Below are positions 9,483-17,656 of a DNA stretch of 64,000 nucleotides, one piece after another. The stretch's first letter is position 1. Every line of letters begins with the position of its first letter. A program made the translations under genes and the position numbers. Origin of the DNA: Deinococcus detaillensis (GTDB lineage: Bacteria > Deinococcota > Deinococci > Deinococcales > Deinococcaceae); assembly GCF_007280555.1 (NCBI RefSeq), contig NZ_VKDB01000001.1:248001-312000 (forward strand), written 5' to 3'. Below the pieces are notes generated by a model, which saw only the letters and a program-made list of their open reading frames with translations, was not told the origin of the DNA and made no database searches.

Positions 9483-10855
9483 CGTCCACCGCCGAAGCCC
9501 CCGACGCCCGGAACGCGGGTGGGGGTGCCCGTCCGCGCCGCGCCTGCGCCGCCAGAGGTGCTGGGCACCGTGTCAGCCGGCAACACCACCACGTCGCCGG
9601 CCTTCAGTCCCTCAGTCACGATGATGTTGGTGCCGTCATCGGCTCCGGTGCGGACGCGGGTGCGCTCCGCCGTGCCGTCTGCGGCCTGAAGCTGAACATA
9701 GCTGCGCGTTCTGACCGCTTCCACCGCTTTTTTGGGAACCGTCAGGCCCTGAGCTTGGCTCTGGATGATCTCGGCTTCGGCGGTCATGCCGGGGCGCAGG
9801 GTGCCTTCAGGATTGGGAAGCTGCACCGTTACCGTGAAGTAAGCGATGCCGGAATCGGTGGTGGCCTGCGGGCTGATCCGAATCACTTTGCCGCTAAAGG
9901 TCTGGCCGTCGAGGGCGTCCAAAGTCACGTCTGCTTGTTGGCCCGCTTTGATGGCCCCGATCTCGGTTTCGTCGATCTGTACCGGGAGGTCGATCTGCGA
10001 AGCGTCGATCAAGGTGGCGATCACCGTGCCGCCCACGCTGCTGCCGGTGACGCTCTGGCCGCTGCTGACCGGCACCGTCGCCACTGTGCCGGACATCGGG
10101 GCATACAACTTGATGCCCGCCTGGGTGGTTTGGGCGTCTTGCAAGCTGACCTGAGCTTGCTGCACCGCCAGTTGGCTGCTGCTGAGATCCTGCTGGGCGC
10201 TGAGGGCTTTGGCACTCTGCTGAGCGCGGGCTGAGCTTAGAGCTTGCTGGGCCGTGTTGAGGGCGCTCTGGGCACTTTGCACGCCGAGGCGGGCCGTTTC
10301 CAGATCCTGAGCGCTGATGCCGCCCACCGCGTAGATGGTTTGCTGATTGGCGTAGGTCTGCTGGGCAGCGGCGAGGGTGCTCTGGGCGGTGGTCAGGTTC
10401 TGCTGGGCGCTGACGACGCTCTGCGCGTCTCCGGCGCGGCTGCTGGCCTGCGACGCCCGCAGCGAAGCGAGCTGCGCCTGGGCTTTTTGCAGCGCGAGTT
10501 GGGCGTTTTGCAGGCCGGTGTCGGCGGTCAAGCTGCTGAGTTTGGCGATCAGTTGGCCTTTGGTGACGCTCTGGCCGACCGTGGGCACCAGCGTCAAGGT
10601 GCCGCCCGTCGTGGCCGAAACACTGCTGCTGGTGGCCGCCTGTAAAGTGCCCGGCCCGCTGACCGACACCTTGACCTCACCCTCGGCGGCGGTGGCCGTC
10701 TGAACGGTGACTACTGGGGTCTGTGCCGTTTTGGTGCGCTGATACCAGTAAGCTCCACCGCCGCCGATCAGCAGGGCCGCCACGATCCACGGCCAAACTC
10801 GGCGTGTTTTGCGCTGGGGAGCGGGTCGAGACGCCGCTGTGCTGGGTGTGGACAT
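9479..10855 (-). CDS. HlyD/MacA-family efflux periplasmic adaptor
   Basis: A 458-residue membrane-fusion protein. Residues 20-37 anchor it in the inner membrane (VWPWIVAALLIGGGGAYWY). A lipoyl half follows, then a long Gln/Ala/Ser-rich coiled-coil hairpin around residues 110-240, the second lipoyl half (IKLYAPMSGTVATVPVSSGQ) and beta-barrel domains. The C-terminus is Gly-rich. The hairpin docks on an outer-membrane exit duct in MacA and relatives, in keeping with the diderm-like Deinococcus envelope. GGAAGG lies 9 nt upstream of the ATG. It is the first gene of the efflux operon and is divergent from the response regulator. Confidence 0.92.
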   Translation of the reverse strand: MSTPSTAASRPAPQRKTRRVWPWIVAALLIGGGGAYWYQRTKTAQTPVVTVQTATAAEGEVKVSVSGPGTLQAATSSSVSATTGGTLTLVPTVGQSVTKGQLIAKLSSLTADTGLQNAQLALQKAQAQLASLRASQASSRAGDAQSVVSAQQNLTTAQSTLAAAQQTYANQQTIYAVGGISAQDLETARLGVQSAQSALNTAQQALSSARAQQSAKALSAQQDLSSSQLAVQQAQVSLQDAQTTQAGIKLYAPMSGTVATVPVSSGQSVTGSSVGGTVIATLIDASQIDLPVQIDETEIGAIKAGQQADVTLDALDGQTFSGKVIRISPQATTDSGIAYFTVTVQLPNPEGTLRPGMTAEAEIIQSQAQGLTVPKKAVEAVRTRSYVQLQAADGTAERTRVRTGADDGTNIIVTEGLKAGDVVVLPADTVPSTSGGAGAARTGTPTRVPGVGGFGGGR

Positions 10856-11034
10856 CGTTTACAGCCTTCCTGATCGAACGGGGCCGTGTCTAGGCGGTCG
10901 GGACGCTGGGTTCTGCATACCTGACAGTAAAACCGGAACCCACGAACACCCCGCGCAGGCTTTGTGAAGGTTTGGCGCAGACGCCGCGCCGCTCTGTGCG
11001 CCGAACCTTTACACGCTGGATTTAAGATCAGCTC
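10856..11034. promoter_or_regulatory. Divergent promoter region between efflux operon and two-component system
   Basis: The 179-bp space must carry promoters for both directions. On the plus strand TAAGAT at 11023-11028 ends 6 nt before the response-regulator ATG. On the minus strand GGAAGG provides a ribosome-binding site for the adaptor gene. No obvious direct repeat for the response regulator could be picked by eye. Confidence 0.55.
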
Positions 11035-11715
11035 ATGAGCGCCCTGATTTTAATCGTAGAAGACGAGCCGCATCTGGCCGAGGTGCTGGAAGCCTACGCC
11101 AAGCAAGAAGGCTTCCGCAGCGAACGGGCCGCCGACGGCAACGCCGCTTTGACCCTCTACCGCGCCGCCAAGCCGGATCTGGTGCTGCTCGACATCATGC
11201 TGCCCGGCAAAAACGGCCTGGACGTGCTGCGCTCGATTCGCCAAGACGGTGCCACGCCGGTTATTTTGGTGACCGCCCGCGCCGAGGAAAGCGATCACAT
11301 CGTGGGCCTGGAACTCGGCGCGGACGATTACGTGGTCAAGCCGTTTCGCCCCCGCGAGGTGATGGCCCGCGTGCGGGCGGTGCTGCGCCGCGCTTCCGCC
11401 GCGCTGGAATCCGGTGACGCGCCCCTGCGGGTGGGGCCGCTGGAGATAGACCGCCGCGCCGTGACCGCCAGCGTCAGTGGGAAAGAACTGCAACTGACGC
11501 CCACCGAGTTTCGCCTGCTTTCGCATCTGGCCGCCGCGCCGGGCCGGGCGTTTAGCCGTGAGGAACTCTTGCAGGCCGCCCTGCCCGACTCCGACGCCTT
11601 GGAACGGGTGGTGGACGCCCACCTGGCCGGAGCGAGGCGCAAGCTGGAAGCGGCGGGCGCGGCGGGACTGCTGCACACCGTGCGCGGCGTCGGCTATAGA
11701 TTGTCCGAAGGGTAA
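11035..11715 (+). CDS. OmpR/BaeR-family response regulator
   Basis: A 226-residue two-domain regulator. The receiver domain has the acidic pair EDE near residue 10, the phospho-acceptor Asp in LVLLDIMLPG near residue 53, the switch Thr in ILVTARAEE and the Lys in YVVKPF. The C-terminal winged helix of the OmpR type includes LQLTPTEFRLLSHLAAAPGR and ends HTVRGVGYRLSEG. It is phosphorylated by the histidine kinase encoded 78 nt downstream. Its likely targets are the divergent MacAB-like operon and the Spy-like gene, by position. The start lies 6 nt after TAAGAT and is probably leaderless. Confidence 0.95.
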   Translation: MSALILIVEDEPHLAEVLEAYAKQEGFRSERAADGNAALTLYRAAKPDLVLLDIMLPGKNGLDVLRSIRQDGATPVILVTARAEESDHIVGLELGADDYVVKPFRPREVMARVRAVLRRASAALESGDAPLRVGPLEIDRRAVTASVSGKELQLTPTEFRLLSHLAAAPGRAFSREELLQAALPDSDALERVVDAHLAGARRKLEAAGAAGLLHTVRGVGYRLSEG

Positions 11716-11793
11716 GCGGCTGGCCCGGTTTTCAACTTCTTGCCCAGCCCGCCCACTGCCTAAGACTTTGCCCCAAATGAGGCCAACTCCGCC

Positions 11794-13173
11794 ATGACGC
11801 CCAACGCCCAACAAGCCAATCCCGATTCAGCCGCGCCCAGCCGCACTTGGCCCTGGCAGCGCCTGTCGGTGAGCATCATTGCCGCCATGCTGCTGATGAT
11901 GGCGATCATGGCGCTGAGCTTGGTGGCGGTGTCTAATTACTCGGTGCAGCGGCAATTCGACAACATGCCAGCAGAATTTCGCGCTCAGTTTGACTCGGGT
12001 GAACAGGGCGGGCCAAACAACCAGACCAACCCCATTCAAAACCGCCCCACCAACACTGGCGACGTGGGGCGCAAACTCGCGCAGGGCGTGACCCAATCCT
12101 ATTTCATGCTGGTGCCGTCTGTGGCTGCTGGGCCAGCTTCTGCGCTTGGCTCAGTGTCCCCGCGCCTCAGCCGGAGCGAGCGAATCCGGCGTGAATTGCT
12201 GAACAACCTCATCTGGGCAGTGGGGATTTCGGGCGTGGTGGCCGTTCTGATCGGGGCGCTGCTGGCCCGCTTGATTGCCCGTCCGGTGGCTGAAGTCTCC
12301 GGAGCCGCGCAACTCGTGGCCAGCGGAGACCTCTCGGCCCGCGCCCGGCAGTGGCCCGGCAACGCTGAGCTGATCCATTTGACCCGCAACTTCAATCAGA
12401 TGGCCAGCGGCTTGGAACTCCTTGAGCGCGAACGCCGCGAGATGATCGCCGACATCGCCCACGAACTGCGTACCCCGCTGGCCGTGGTGCAGGCCCGCCT
12501 CGACGCTTTTGAAGACGGCGTGCTGGAACCCACCCCGCAGGAACTGGCCCTGATGTCGACTCAAATTGGCCTGCTGACCCGCTTGGTGAGCGATCTGCGG
12601 ACGCTGTCGCTGGCCGAGGCGGGCCGCTTGCCGCTGCAACTCGCGCCGCTGGATTTGTCGGCGCTGACCTCACGTATCGGGCAGTCTTTTGTCAGCAAAG
12701 CGCAGGCGGCGGGCATTGCCCTGCACCTGACGACTTCGGCGGGTGAGCTGCCGATCCAAGCCGACCGTGACCGCTTGGGGCAAGTCTTGGTCAATTTGCT
12801 CGAAAATGCCCTGCGCTACACCCCGCCCGGCGGCCAAGTCAGTGTTTCGGTGCGTGCCACATCCAGAGGCACAGACGCGGCCCAGGCCGTGCTGAGCGTG
12901 CGCGACTCCGGCCCCGGCTTTCCGGCGGGCAGCGAACGGCAGGTCTTCACCCGCTTTTTTAGGGCCGACGAAAGCCGGACCCGCGATTCGGGCGGCAGCG
13001 GACTGGGGCTGGCGATTGTGGCCGCCATCATCGGTGCACATGGCGGCGCGGTGACGGCCCGCAACGCGCTGAGCGGCGGCGCGGAAGTGGAAGTCCGGCT
13101 GCCGCTGCATGAAGAAGCGCCCAGCGAGTGGAGCGAGGCGCTGGCTTCGTCCGGCGCAGGCTCTACACTCTGA
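11794..13173 (+). CDS. Sensor histidine kinase (BaeS-like architecture)
   Basis: A 459-residue membrane sensor kinase. One helix near residues 25-48 and a second near 140-165 bracket an extracytoplasmic loop of about 90 residues. A HAMP domain (ARLIARPVAEVSGAAQLVASG) follows, then the H-box MIADIAHELRTPLAVVQ with the phosphorylated His. The ATPase domain has the N-box NLLENALRYTPPGG, the DSGPGF box and the glycine-rich GGSGLGLAIV. All catalytic elements are present. It pairs with the upstream response regulator. The loop is Asn/Gln-rich and unrelated to an obvious ligand-binding fold. Confidence 0.94.
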   Translation: MTPNAQQANPDSAAPSRTWPWQRLSVSIIAAMLLMMAIMALSLVAVSNYSVQRQFDNMPAEFRAQFDSGEQGGPNNQTNPIQNRPTNTGDVGRKLAQGVTQSYFMLVPSVAAGPASALGSVSPRLSRSERIRRELLNNLIWAVGISGVVAVLIGALLARLIARPVAEVSGAAQLVASGDLSARARQWPGNAELIHLTRNFNQMASGLELLERERREMIADIAHELRTPLAVVQARLDAFEDGVLEPTPQELALMSTQIGLLTRLVSDLRTLSLAEAGRLPLQLAPLDLSALTSRIGQSFVSKAQAAGIALHLTTSAGELPIQADRDRLGQVLVNLLENALRYTPPGGQVSVSVRATSRGTDAAQAVLSVRDSGPGFPAGSERQVFTRFFRADESRTRDSGGSGLGLAIVAAIIGAHGGAVTARNALSGGAEVEVRLPLHEEAPSEWSEALASSGAGSTL

Positions 13174-13177
13174 AGCG

Positions 13178-13873
13178 ATGCTGCTGAGCTTAGACTGGGA
13201 CGCTTATTCGGGTTGCCGAGCACTGGTGTTCGACGCGCCGATTTGGGGCACGCCCGACCGCGAGCATGACCGCTTGGCGGCTTGGCAGGCCCGCGCTCTC
13301 AAACGCGATGCGCAGGCGCGGGAGTGGGAGGTGCTGGAGGCCGATTTTCCGCTGTATCCCGGTTGGCGAGACTGGGCGCAGTACGCCGGCCTTCCCGTCT
13401 CGGTGTGCTGGAGTCACGCCCACGCTTGGCGGTGGCTGGAGCAGTTTCCGGGCCGTGAAGTGCTCAACATCGACAGCCACCACGATCTGTACTCGCTCAG
13501 CGGCGACCCCGCCAAGCTGCGCCCCGGCAACTGGGCGGGCCTAGGTTTGGTGGCAAACCTGATTTCGCACTACCGCGTGCAGTACCCGGCGTGGCATGGG
13601 GAAGTGCCGGTGGCCGAGGGGCACGACCTTGAGCGCACGCTGGCCGAACTCCGCCCACATTTGAGTCAGGGGGTGCGGAGCCACCTAAGCCTCAGCCGCG
13701 CCGATACCCTCCCCCCGAAGCATGAAGTCGAGGCGCTGCTGCTGGTGCAGTCACCGTCTTGGAGCAGTCCAGCACATGACGCGGCGTTCTCGGCGTTGGC
13801 AAAGGCGCTGGACGCAAAGCCCATCAGCCAACCATTTGTGCGAAACTGGCCCAACTCCTTACCGCAACTCTAG
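13178..13873 (+). CDS. Arginase-fold-like (UPF0489-like) hypothetical protein
   Basis: 231 residues from the ATG at 13178, only 4 nt after the kinase stop codon; a longer in-frame start inside the kinase gene is less likely. The segment REVLNIDSHHDLYS contains DSHHD, a metal-binding-type motif like those of arginase/agmatinase-fold proteins and UPF0489. The other motif positions expected of true ureohydrolases cannot be recognised with confidence. Function is unknown. TACACT sits 8 nt before the ATG, so it may have its own promoter as well as read-through from the two-component operon. Confidence 0.6.
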   Translation: MLLSLDWDAYSGCRALVFDAPIWGTPDREHDRLAAWQARALKRDAQAREWEVLEADFPLYPGWRDWAQYAGLPVSVCWSHAHAWRWLEQFPGREVLNIDSHHDLYSLSGDPAKLRPGNWAGLGLVANLISHYRVQYPAWHGEVPVAEGHDLERTLAELRPHLSQGVRSHLSLSRADTLPPKHEVEALLLVQSPSWSSPAHDAAFSALAKALDAKPISQPFVRNWPNSLPQL

Positions 13874-13972
13874 ACAGAGGAGCTGAGCTCATCGCTCGAA
13901 GTTGCTCCGTTGGCCGTTTTTTTCTCGCCGCTTCCGAGGTTTTTGGATGGTTTGTCGTCTGTACAGGTCGCT

Positions 13973-14476
13973 ATGACTGCCGCTCGTTCCTCCAGCGCTC
14001 TTTATTACCAAGTGGGCGTCTTTGGGCTGATTCGCAGCAAAGACACTTACCTGACCGTCACGCCGCATCAGCCGGTTTTGCCGGGCGCGGTGCAGTTGCC
14101 GGGGCTGCTGCTGACCAGTCCCAGCGGCGCGGGCCTGGCTGAGTCGGGGCTGCGCCGCGCCCTGCTCTCTCAGGTGGGTTTGGCGGTCAGTGCGTTGTCG
14201 GTGGTCGCCAGCTTTGCCGTGCGGCTGCCGGAAGGCGACTCGCGCCTGAGCCTGATTTTTGGCAGCGAGTACGTCTCGGGCATTCTCAATCCCAGCTCGG
14301 AAGTGCTCGGCGCACAGTGGCTTGACCCCGAGGAGCTTCGCCGCGCCGGCGCTCCGCAGTGGCTTTTTGCCGCCATCCGTGAATACGAAGCGTTTCACGG
14401 CACGCCGCCGAGCGGAGGTGAAGAGCGCCCGCGCCGGGTGGGGTTGCGCTCTATTTTGGGTCGCCGTAGCGAGTAA
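13973..14476 (+). CDS. Nudix-fold protein with a degenerate Nudix box
   Basis: About 167 residues from the ATG at 13973. The fold signature of a Nudix hydrolase can be followed: an N-terminal strand, LPGAVQLPGLLL, the helix AESGLRRALLSQVGLAV, then FGSEYVSGIL and the WLDPEEL motif near the C-terminus. In the box, REUxEExGU reads RALLSQVGL: Arg62 and Gly69 remain but the three catalytic glutamates are A63, S66 and Q67. It is therefore probably not an ordinary pyrophosphohydrolase and may bind a nucleotide or act as a regulator. The C-terminal tail is basic. Confidence 0.65.
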   Translation: MTAARSSSALYYQVGVFGLIRSKDTYLTVTPHQPVLPGAVQLPGLLLTSPSGAGLAESGLRRALLSQVGLAVSALSVVASFAVRLPEGDSRLSLIFGSEYVSGILNPSSEVLGAQWLDPEELRRAGAPQWLFAAIREYEAFHGTPPSGGEERPRRVGLRSILGRRSE

Positions 14477-14484
14477 AGGAATTT

Positions 14485-15924
14485 TTAGCCGCCTCGAAGC
14501 CAGTTCCATACCGCTGCCCGCGCCAGTGGCCTAAAGCCGAAACTCTGTACGGCGGGAGCCTGAACGTCCTGTGCGGTATAAGGGTTATAGAGGGCCAAGT
14601 GCAAATCCGGACTCGCGCCCGTGAGGGCGGTTTGGCGGTGGCGGTGGGCCGTGATGAGCACCAAGAGGCGGCCTTCTTGCTCGGCCTGCGCCCGCAACTC
14701 AGCCCAGTTCAGCGCCGACGGATCGTCGTAGGCGTGCAACTTGACCGCGTACCACTCGGCCAGCTCGCCCGCCAACGTCTGGGCCTCCACGCTGGCCTCG
14801 CTGACATTTTCGCGCTGGGCTTTGGCTTGGGCAACCACCAGCAGCGGCTGACCCACCGCCACTGGCTGGGGGTTGCCCACAAAAGTCAGGCCCCGCGCCC
14901 AGGCCTCGCCGAACAGCTTTTCATCTTCTTGCTCCTGTTTATTTTGCTCGACTTTCGCTGGAAAGCGCCGCGCCAAATCCGAGAGCCTTCCGAGTTTGTC
15001 TTGCACCTCCAAACCGGCTTCCAGCGCTTCCCGCACGGCTTTGAGGGTAGCTTCTTGCACCTCCCGCCGCCCCAGCGCCATAACCATATCGGCTCCGGCG
15101 CTCAGGCTCAGCACCGCCGCCTCGCCGCGCCCGTAGTGGGAGTCAATCGCCTGCATCCCCATGCTGTCGGTAATAATCACGCCGCCGTAGTGCCACTCGC
15201 CTCGCAGGAGTCCAGTCAGAATGGGCCGCGACAGAGTGGCCGGATGCTCGGCGTCGAGCGCGTCGTAAACGATGTGGGCCGTCATCACGGCGGGGGCGTC
15301 GGTGAGGCAAGCCTTAAACGGAGCGAGTTCCAGCGCCTCCAACTCGGCGCGGAATTTGCCGACCCTCGGCAGGGCGCGGTGCGAGTCTTGGTGGGTGTCG
15401 CCGTGTCCGGGGAAATGTTTGACGCAGCCCGCCACGCCTGTCCGCCTCAGGCCGCGCAGGGCCGCCGCGCCTTGCTGGGCCACCAAATCCGGCGACGCTC
15501 CAAACGAGCGCTCGGCGATCACCGGATTGTCAGGGTTCACGTTCACGTCCAGCACTGGAGCGAAATTCCAGTTGATGCCCACTGAGCGTAGTTGCCGCCC
15601 CGCCGCCGCCGAAACGTCTTCGGTGAGTTGCAGGTCACCCGCTTGGCCGAGGCTCATGGCGCTGGGCGGCGCGGGCCAAAAGGTGGGCCGTACAATCGCG
15701 CCGCCCTCGTGGTCAATGGCGATCAGGGCTTCTTCGCCCATAACGGCCCGCAACTCGGCGCAGAGCTGGCGGAGTTGTGCTTGGCTCTCCACATTTTTAC
15801 CGAAGAGGCACACGGCCCGGATTCCGTTTACGCGCAAATATTCGGCGGTGTCCACGTCTAAGCGCGGGCCGGGAATGTCCACCATCAGCAGGGCACCGGC
15901 TTGGGGAGGGGTAGAAGGAGTCAT
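14485..15924 (-). CDS. Glycoside hydrolase family 3 beta-N-acetylhexosaminidase (NagZ-like)
   Basis: A 479-residue protein. The GH3 TIM barrel shows [11 protein letters not shown], the [18 protein letters not shown] active-site loop that supplies the catalytic His/Asp dyad, and [11 protein letters not shown] with the nucleophilic Asp. These are NagZ-type features; NagZ removes N-acetylglucosamine from muropeptides during cell-wall recycling. About 130 C-terminal residues form an additional domain. Its start is 6 nt after TAGCCT on the minus strand, so it is probably leaderless. It is convergent with the Nudix-like gene, with only 8 nt between stops. Confidence 0.9.
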   Translation of the reverse strand: MTPSTPPQAGALLMVDIPGPRLDVDTAEYLRVNGIRAVCLFGKNVESQAQLRQLCAELRAVMGEEALIAIDHEGGAIVRPTFWPAPPSAMSLGQAGDLQLTEDVSAAAGRQLRSVGINWNFAPVLDVNVNPDNPVIAERSFGASPDLVAQQGAAALRGLRRTGVAGCVKHFPGHGDTHQDSHRALPRVGKFRAELEALELAPFKACLTDAPAVMTAHIVYDALDAEHPATLSRPILTGLLRGEWHYGGVIITDSMGMQAIDSHYGRGEAAVLSLSAGADMVMALGRREVQEATLKAVREALEAGLEVQDKLGRLSDLARRFPAKVEQNKQEQEDEKLFGEAWARGLTFVGNPQPVAVGQPLLVVAQAKAQRENVSEASVEAQTLAGELAEWYAVKLHAYDDPSALNWAELRAQAEQEGRLLVLITAHRHRQTALTGASPDLHLALYNPYTAQDVQAPAVQSFGFRPLARAAVWNWLRGG

Positions 15925-15930
15925 GGCAGC

Positions 15931-15936
15931 AGGCTA
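15931..15936 (-). promoter_or_regulatory. -10 element of a leaderless promoter (NagZ-like gene)
   Basis: On the minus strand TAGCCT ends 6 nt before the ATG at 15924. Confidence 0.55.
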
Positions 15937-15940
15937 GCAA

Positions 15941-15962
15941 AATGCGCCGCAGTGGGCGCATT
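15941..15962 (-). terminator. Terminator hairpin after the small lipoprotein gene
   Basis: AATGCGCC (15941-15948) pairs with GGCGCATT (15955-15962). On the minus strand a short TTTTG follows. It abuts the -10 element of the next gene. Confidence 0.65.
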
Positions 15963-15994
15963 CGGATTGGTTGGGGTTGTATGAACCGCCGCGC

Positions 15995-16309
15995 TCAGTT
16001 GGTACAGCGTTTGGCGCTGTAGAGGCGGTTGAGGGTGCCGATGCGTTCGTCGGCTGCCCGCTGGACTTGGTCGTTGGTGTACTCGTTGGCCACCACGCCC
16101 GGCAAGAAGAGGATGGCCCAGGCGATGTTTTGTCCGCTCAGTCCTCGGTTCTTTCCGGCTTCCGTGCGGGCCGACTCGGCGCGGCCAATTTCCGACCTGA
16201 TTTCATTGCACGACAAATCAGCGTCGGGCTTGCGTGAATTGGGATTGTAGCGGGGAGCGCAGGAAGCCAGCATTAACGAGGCGGTCAGCAGCAAGACAAC
16301 TTGTTTCAT
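15995..16309 (-). CDS. Small lipoprotein of unknown function
   Basis: 104 residues starting at the ATG at 16309, chosen because it gives a signal peptide MKQVVLLLTASLMLASC with lipobox LASC and has GAGGAA at a suitable distance upstream. A longer frame adds ten unlikely residues. The mature protein has two further Cys residues that could form a disulfide, a hydrophobic stretch (IAWAILFLPGVVANEY) and a helical C-terminal part. It is not recognised as a named family. Confidence 0.7.
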   Translation of the reverse strand: MKQVVLLLTASLMLASCAPRYNPNSRKPDADLSCNEIRSEIGRAESARTEAGKNRGLSGQNIAWAILFLPGVVANEYTNDQVQRAADERIGTLNRLYSAKRCTN

Positions 16310-16370
16310 GGATGTTCCTCCGCTCCTCTGATAGCACACACCCAGCCGGTTCGCTGGTAATTTACGGCTT

Positions 16371-16502
16371 TAGAGCATTTGTCCGAATAGAATAGATGGA
16401 TGAGCAAAAAGCACGCTCATCCATCCATCCTCCCAAATGCTTTCTCTATTCCACTCCCGTTGGTCGGTCAAAAAAGAGCCTCTTTTTTGACAAATGCTTT
16501 AG
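16371..16502 (-). mobile_element. MITE-like palindromic element, copy A
   Basis: A 132-bp non-coding element with terminal inverted repeats: TAGAGCATTTGTCC at the left end and, on the minus strand, TAAAGCATTTGTC at the right end. It holds two perfect hairpins: 11-bp arms at 16395-16405 and 16415-16425, and a TCAAAAAAGAG/CTCTTTTTTGA palindrome at about 16468-16490. It shares the ends and an internal GGGAGTGGAAT block with copy B at 25276-25403. Its right end supplies the TAA stop of the P450 gene. TA flanks on both sides suggest IS630/mariner-type insertion, which is an inference. Confidence 0.65.
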
Positions 16503-17656
16503 TTTGCCCTCACCCACAAAGCCCCGCTCGGCCCCAAGGTCACGCCGGGGCGGGGTGCCGGGTTGCCGCGCAGCGCCGAGAGGGGCGGCAGGCTGGCTAG
16601 AGCCGTTTCCAGTATCAAATTGGCCAAGTGCATCCCGAGGCAAACGCGCTCGCCGCCGCCGAACGGCAGATAACTCCAGGCCGGGGGCCTAAATCCGGCT
16701 TGCCAGCGCTGCGGCCAGAACTCGCCCGCCCGCTCCCAGCGCGTGGCGTCGCGCCCGCTCAGGTAAGGGCTGTAGAGCGCCAGTGCGCCTTTAGGCAGCC
16801 GCACGCCCTCGAACTCGCTGTCTTGGGTCAGGCGGCGGCTGCCCATCCAGCCTGGCGGATACAGCCGCAAAGTTTCTTTGATGACGGTGGAATGACGCTC
16901 GGGGGTGTGCCACTCTGGAAACTGGGCCAGGTGCCAGGCCGCCCAAGCCAGCGTGTGGGTGGTGGTGTCGTGGCCCGCCGCCAGCGAAATCCTTGCTTCG
17001 CGCACGCCGCCGGGGAGCTTGGCGAGCAGTGCCAGCAGATCGTCGCCACCCTGAGTGAATTGGCGCTGAGTCAGTCTCCGCTGGGCCAGCCGCCCCAGCT
17101 CGGCGTCGAAGCGGGCGAACAGCAGCGGGCGCGGATAAGCCGGAGTCGGAAAAGGAAAGCGCAGCGGCGCGAGAAAAGCGTGCAGCAGCTTGTCTGGAAA
17201 CTCGCCGCTGAAATACGCCGCATTGAGCATCGCCAGCACTGCGCCGTCAGCCCACTGGAGGGCGTCGAACTCAGCCTTAAAAAATTGGGCGTTGAACTCC
17301 CGCAGGGCTGACTCAATCCGCGTTTTGAGCGTCTCCAAGTGCGCCTTGCCAAACCCCGGATTCATCAGTTGGCGGCGCGGGCCGTGTCCCGGTGCGTCGG
17401 TCAGGATGATCCCGCCGGCCAAGTAAGGCACCACTGCCGAGAAGCCGCCCGCGCTGGCAAAGGTGGTCAAGTCGGTCAGCACGCGCTTGTTCCAAGCTGG
17501 CGAGTAACCGACCACCGTCTTGAGGCCGAGCTGAAGTCCGAACAGTTCACCCAACGCCGCGCCTTCCTCGATCAGTTCCAGTGGTTGGCCGCCCCAGCGC
17601 TGCAAGTGGCCGGAGAAAGGCAGGGCGCGGGGACGCGGCAAGTCGCTGAGATTCAA
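16499..17656 (-). CDS. Cytochrome P450, probable carotenoid hydroxylase (CYP287-like)
   Basis: A 385-residue soluble P450. The I-helix AGHDTTTHTL, K-helix ETLRLYPP and heme loop FGGGERVCLG with the Cys ligand near residue 339 are all present. It overlaps the upstream CrtI/CrtD-family desaturase gene by 4 nt. In D. radiodurans the P450 CYP287A1 hydroxylates the beta-ionone ring of deinoxanthin precursors. The company of a carotenoid desaturase supports the same role here, but this is an inference. The stop codon lies within the terminal repeat of element copy A. Electrons would come from a ferredoxin encoded elsewhere. Confidence 0.85.
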   Translation of the reverse strand: MNLSDLPRPRALPFSGHLQRWGGQPLELIEEGAALGELFGLQLGLKTVVGYSPAWNKRVLTDLTTFASAGGFSAVVPYLAGGIILTDAPGHGPRRQLMNPGFGKAHLETLKTRIESALREFNAQFFKAEFDALQWADGAVLAMLNAAYFSGEFPDKLLHAFLAPLRFPFPTPAYPRPLLFARFDAELGRLAQRRLTQRQFTQGGDDLLALLAKLPGGVREARISLAAGHDTTTHTLAWAAWHLAQFPEWHTPERHSTVIKETLRLYPPGWMGSRRLTQDSEFEGVRLPKGALALYSPYLSGRDATRWERAGEFWPQRWQAGFRPPAWSYLPFGGGERVCLGMHLANLILETALASLPPLSALRGNPAPRPGVTLGPSGALWVRAN

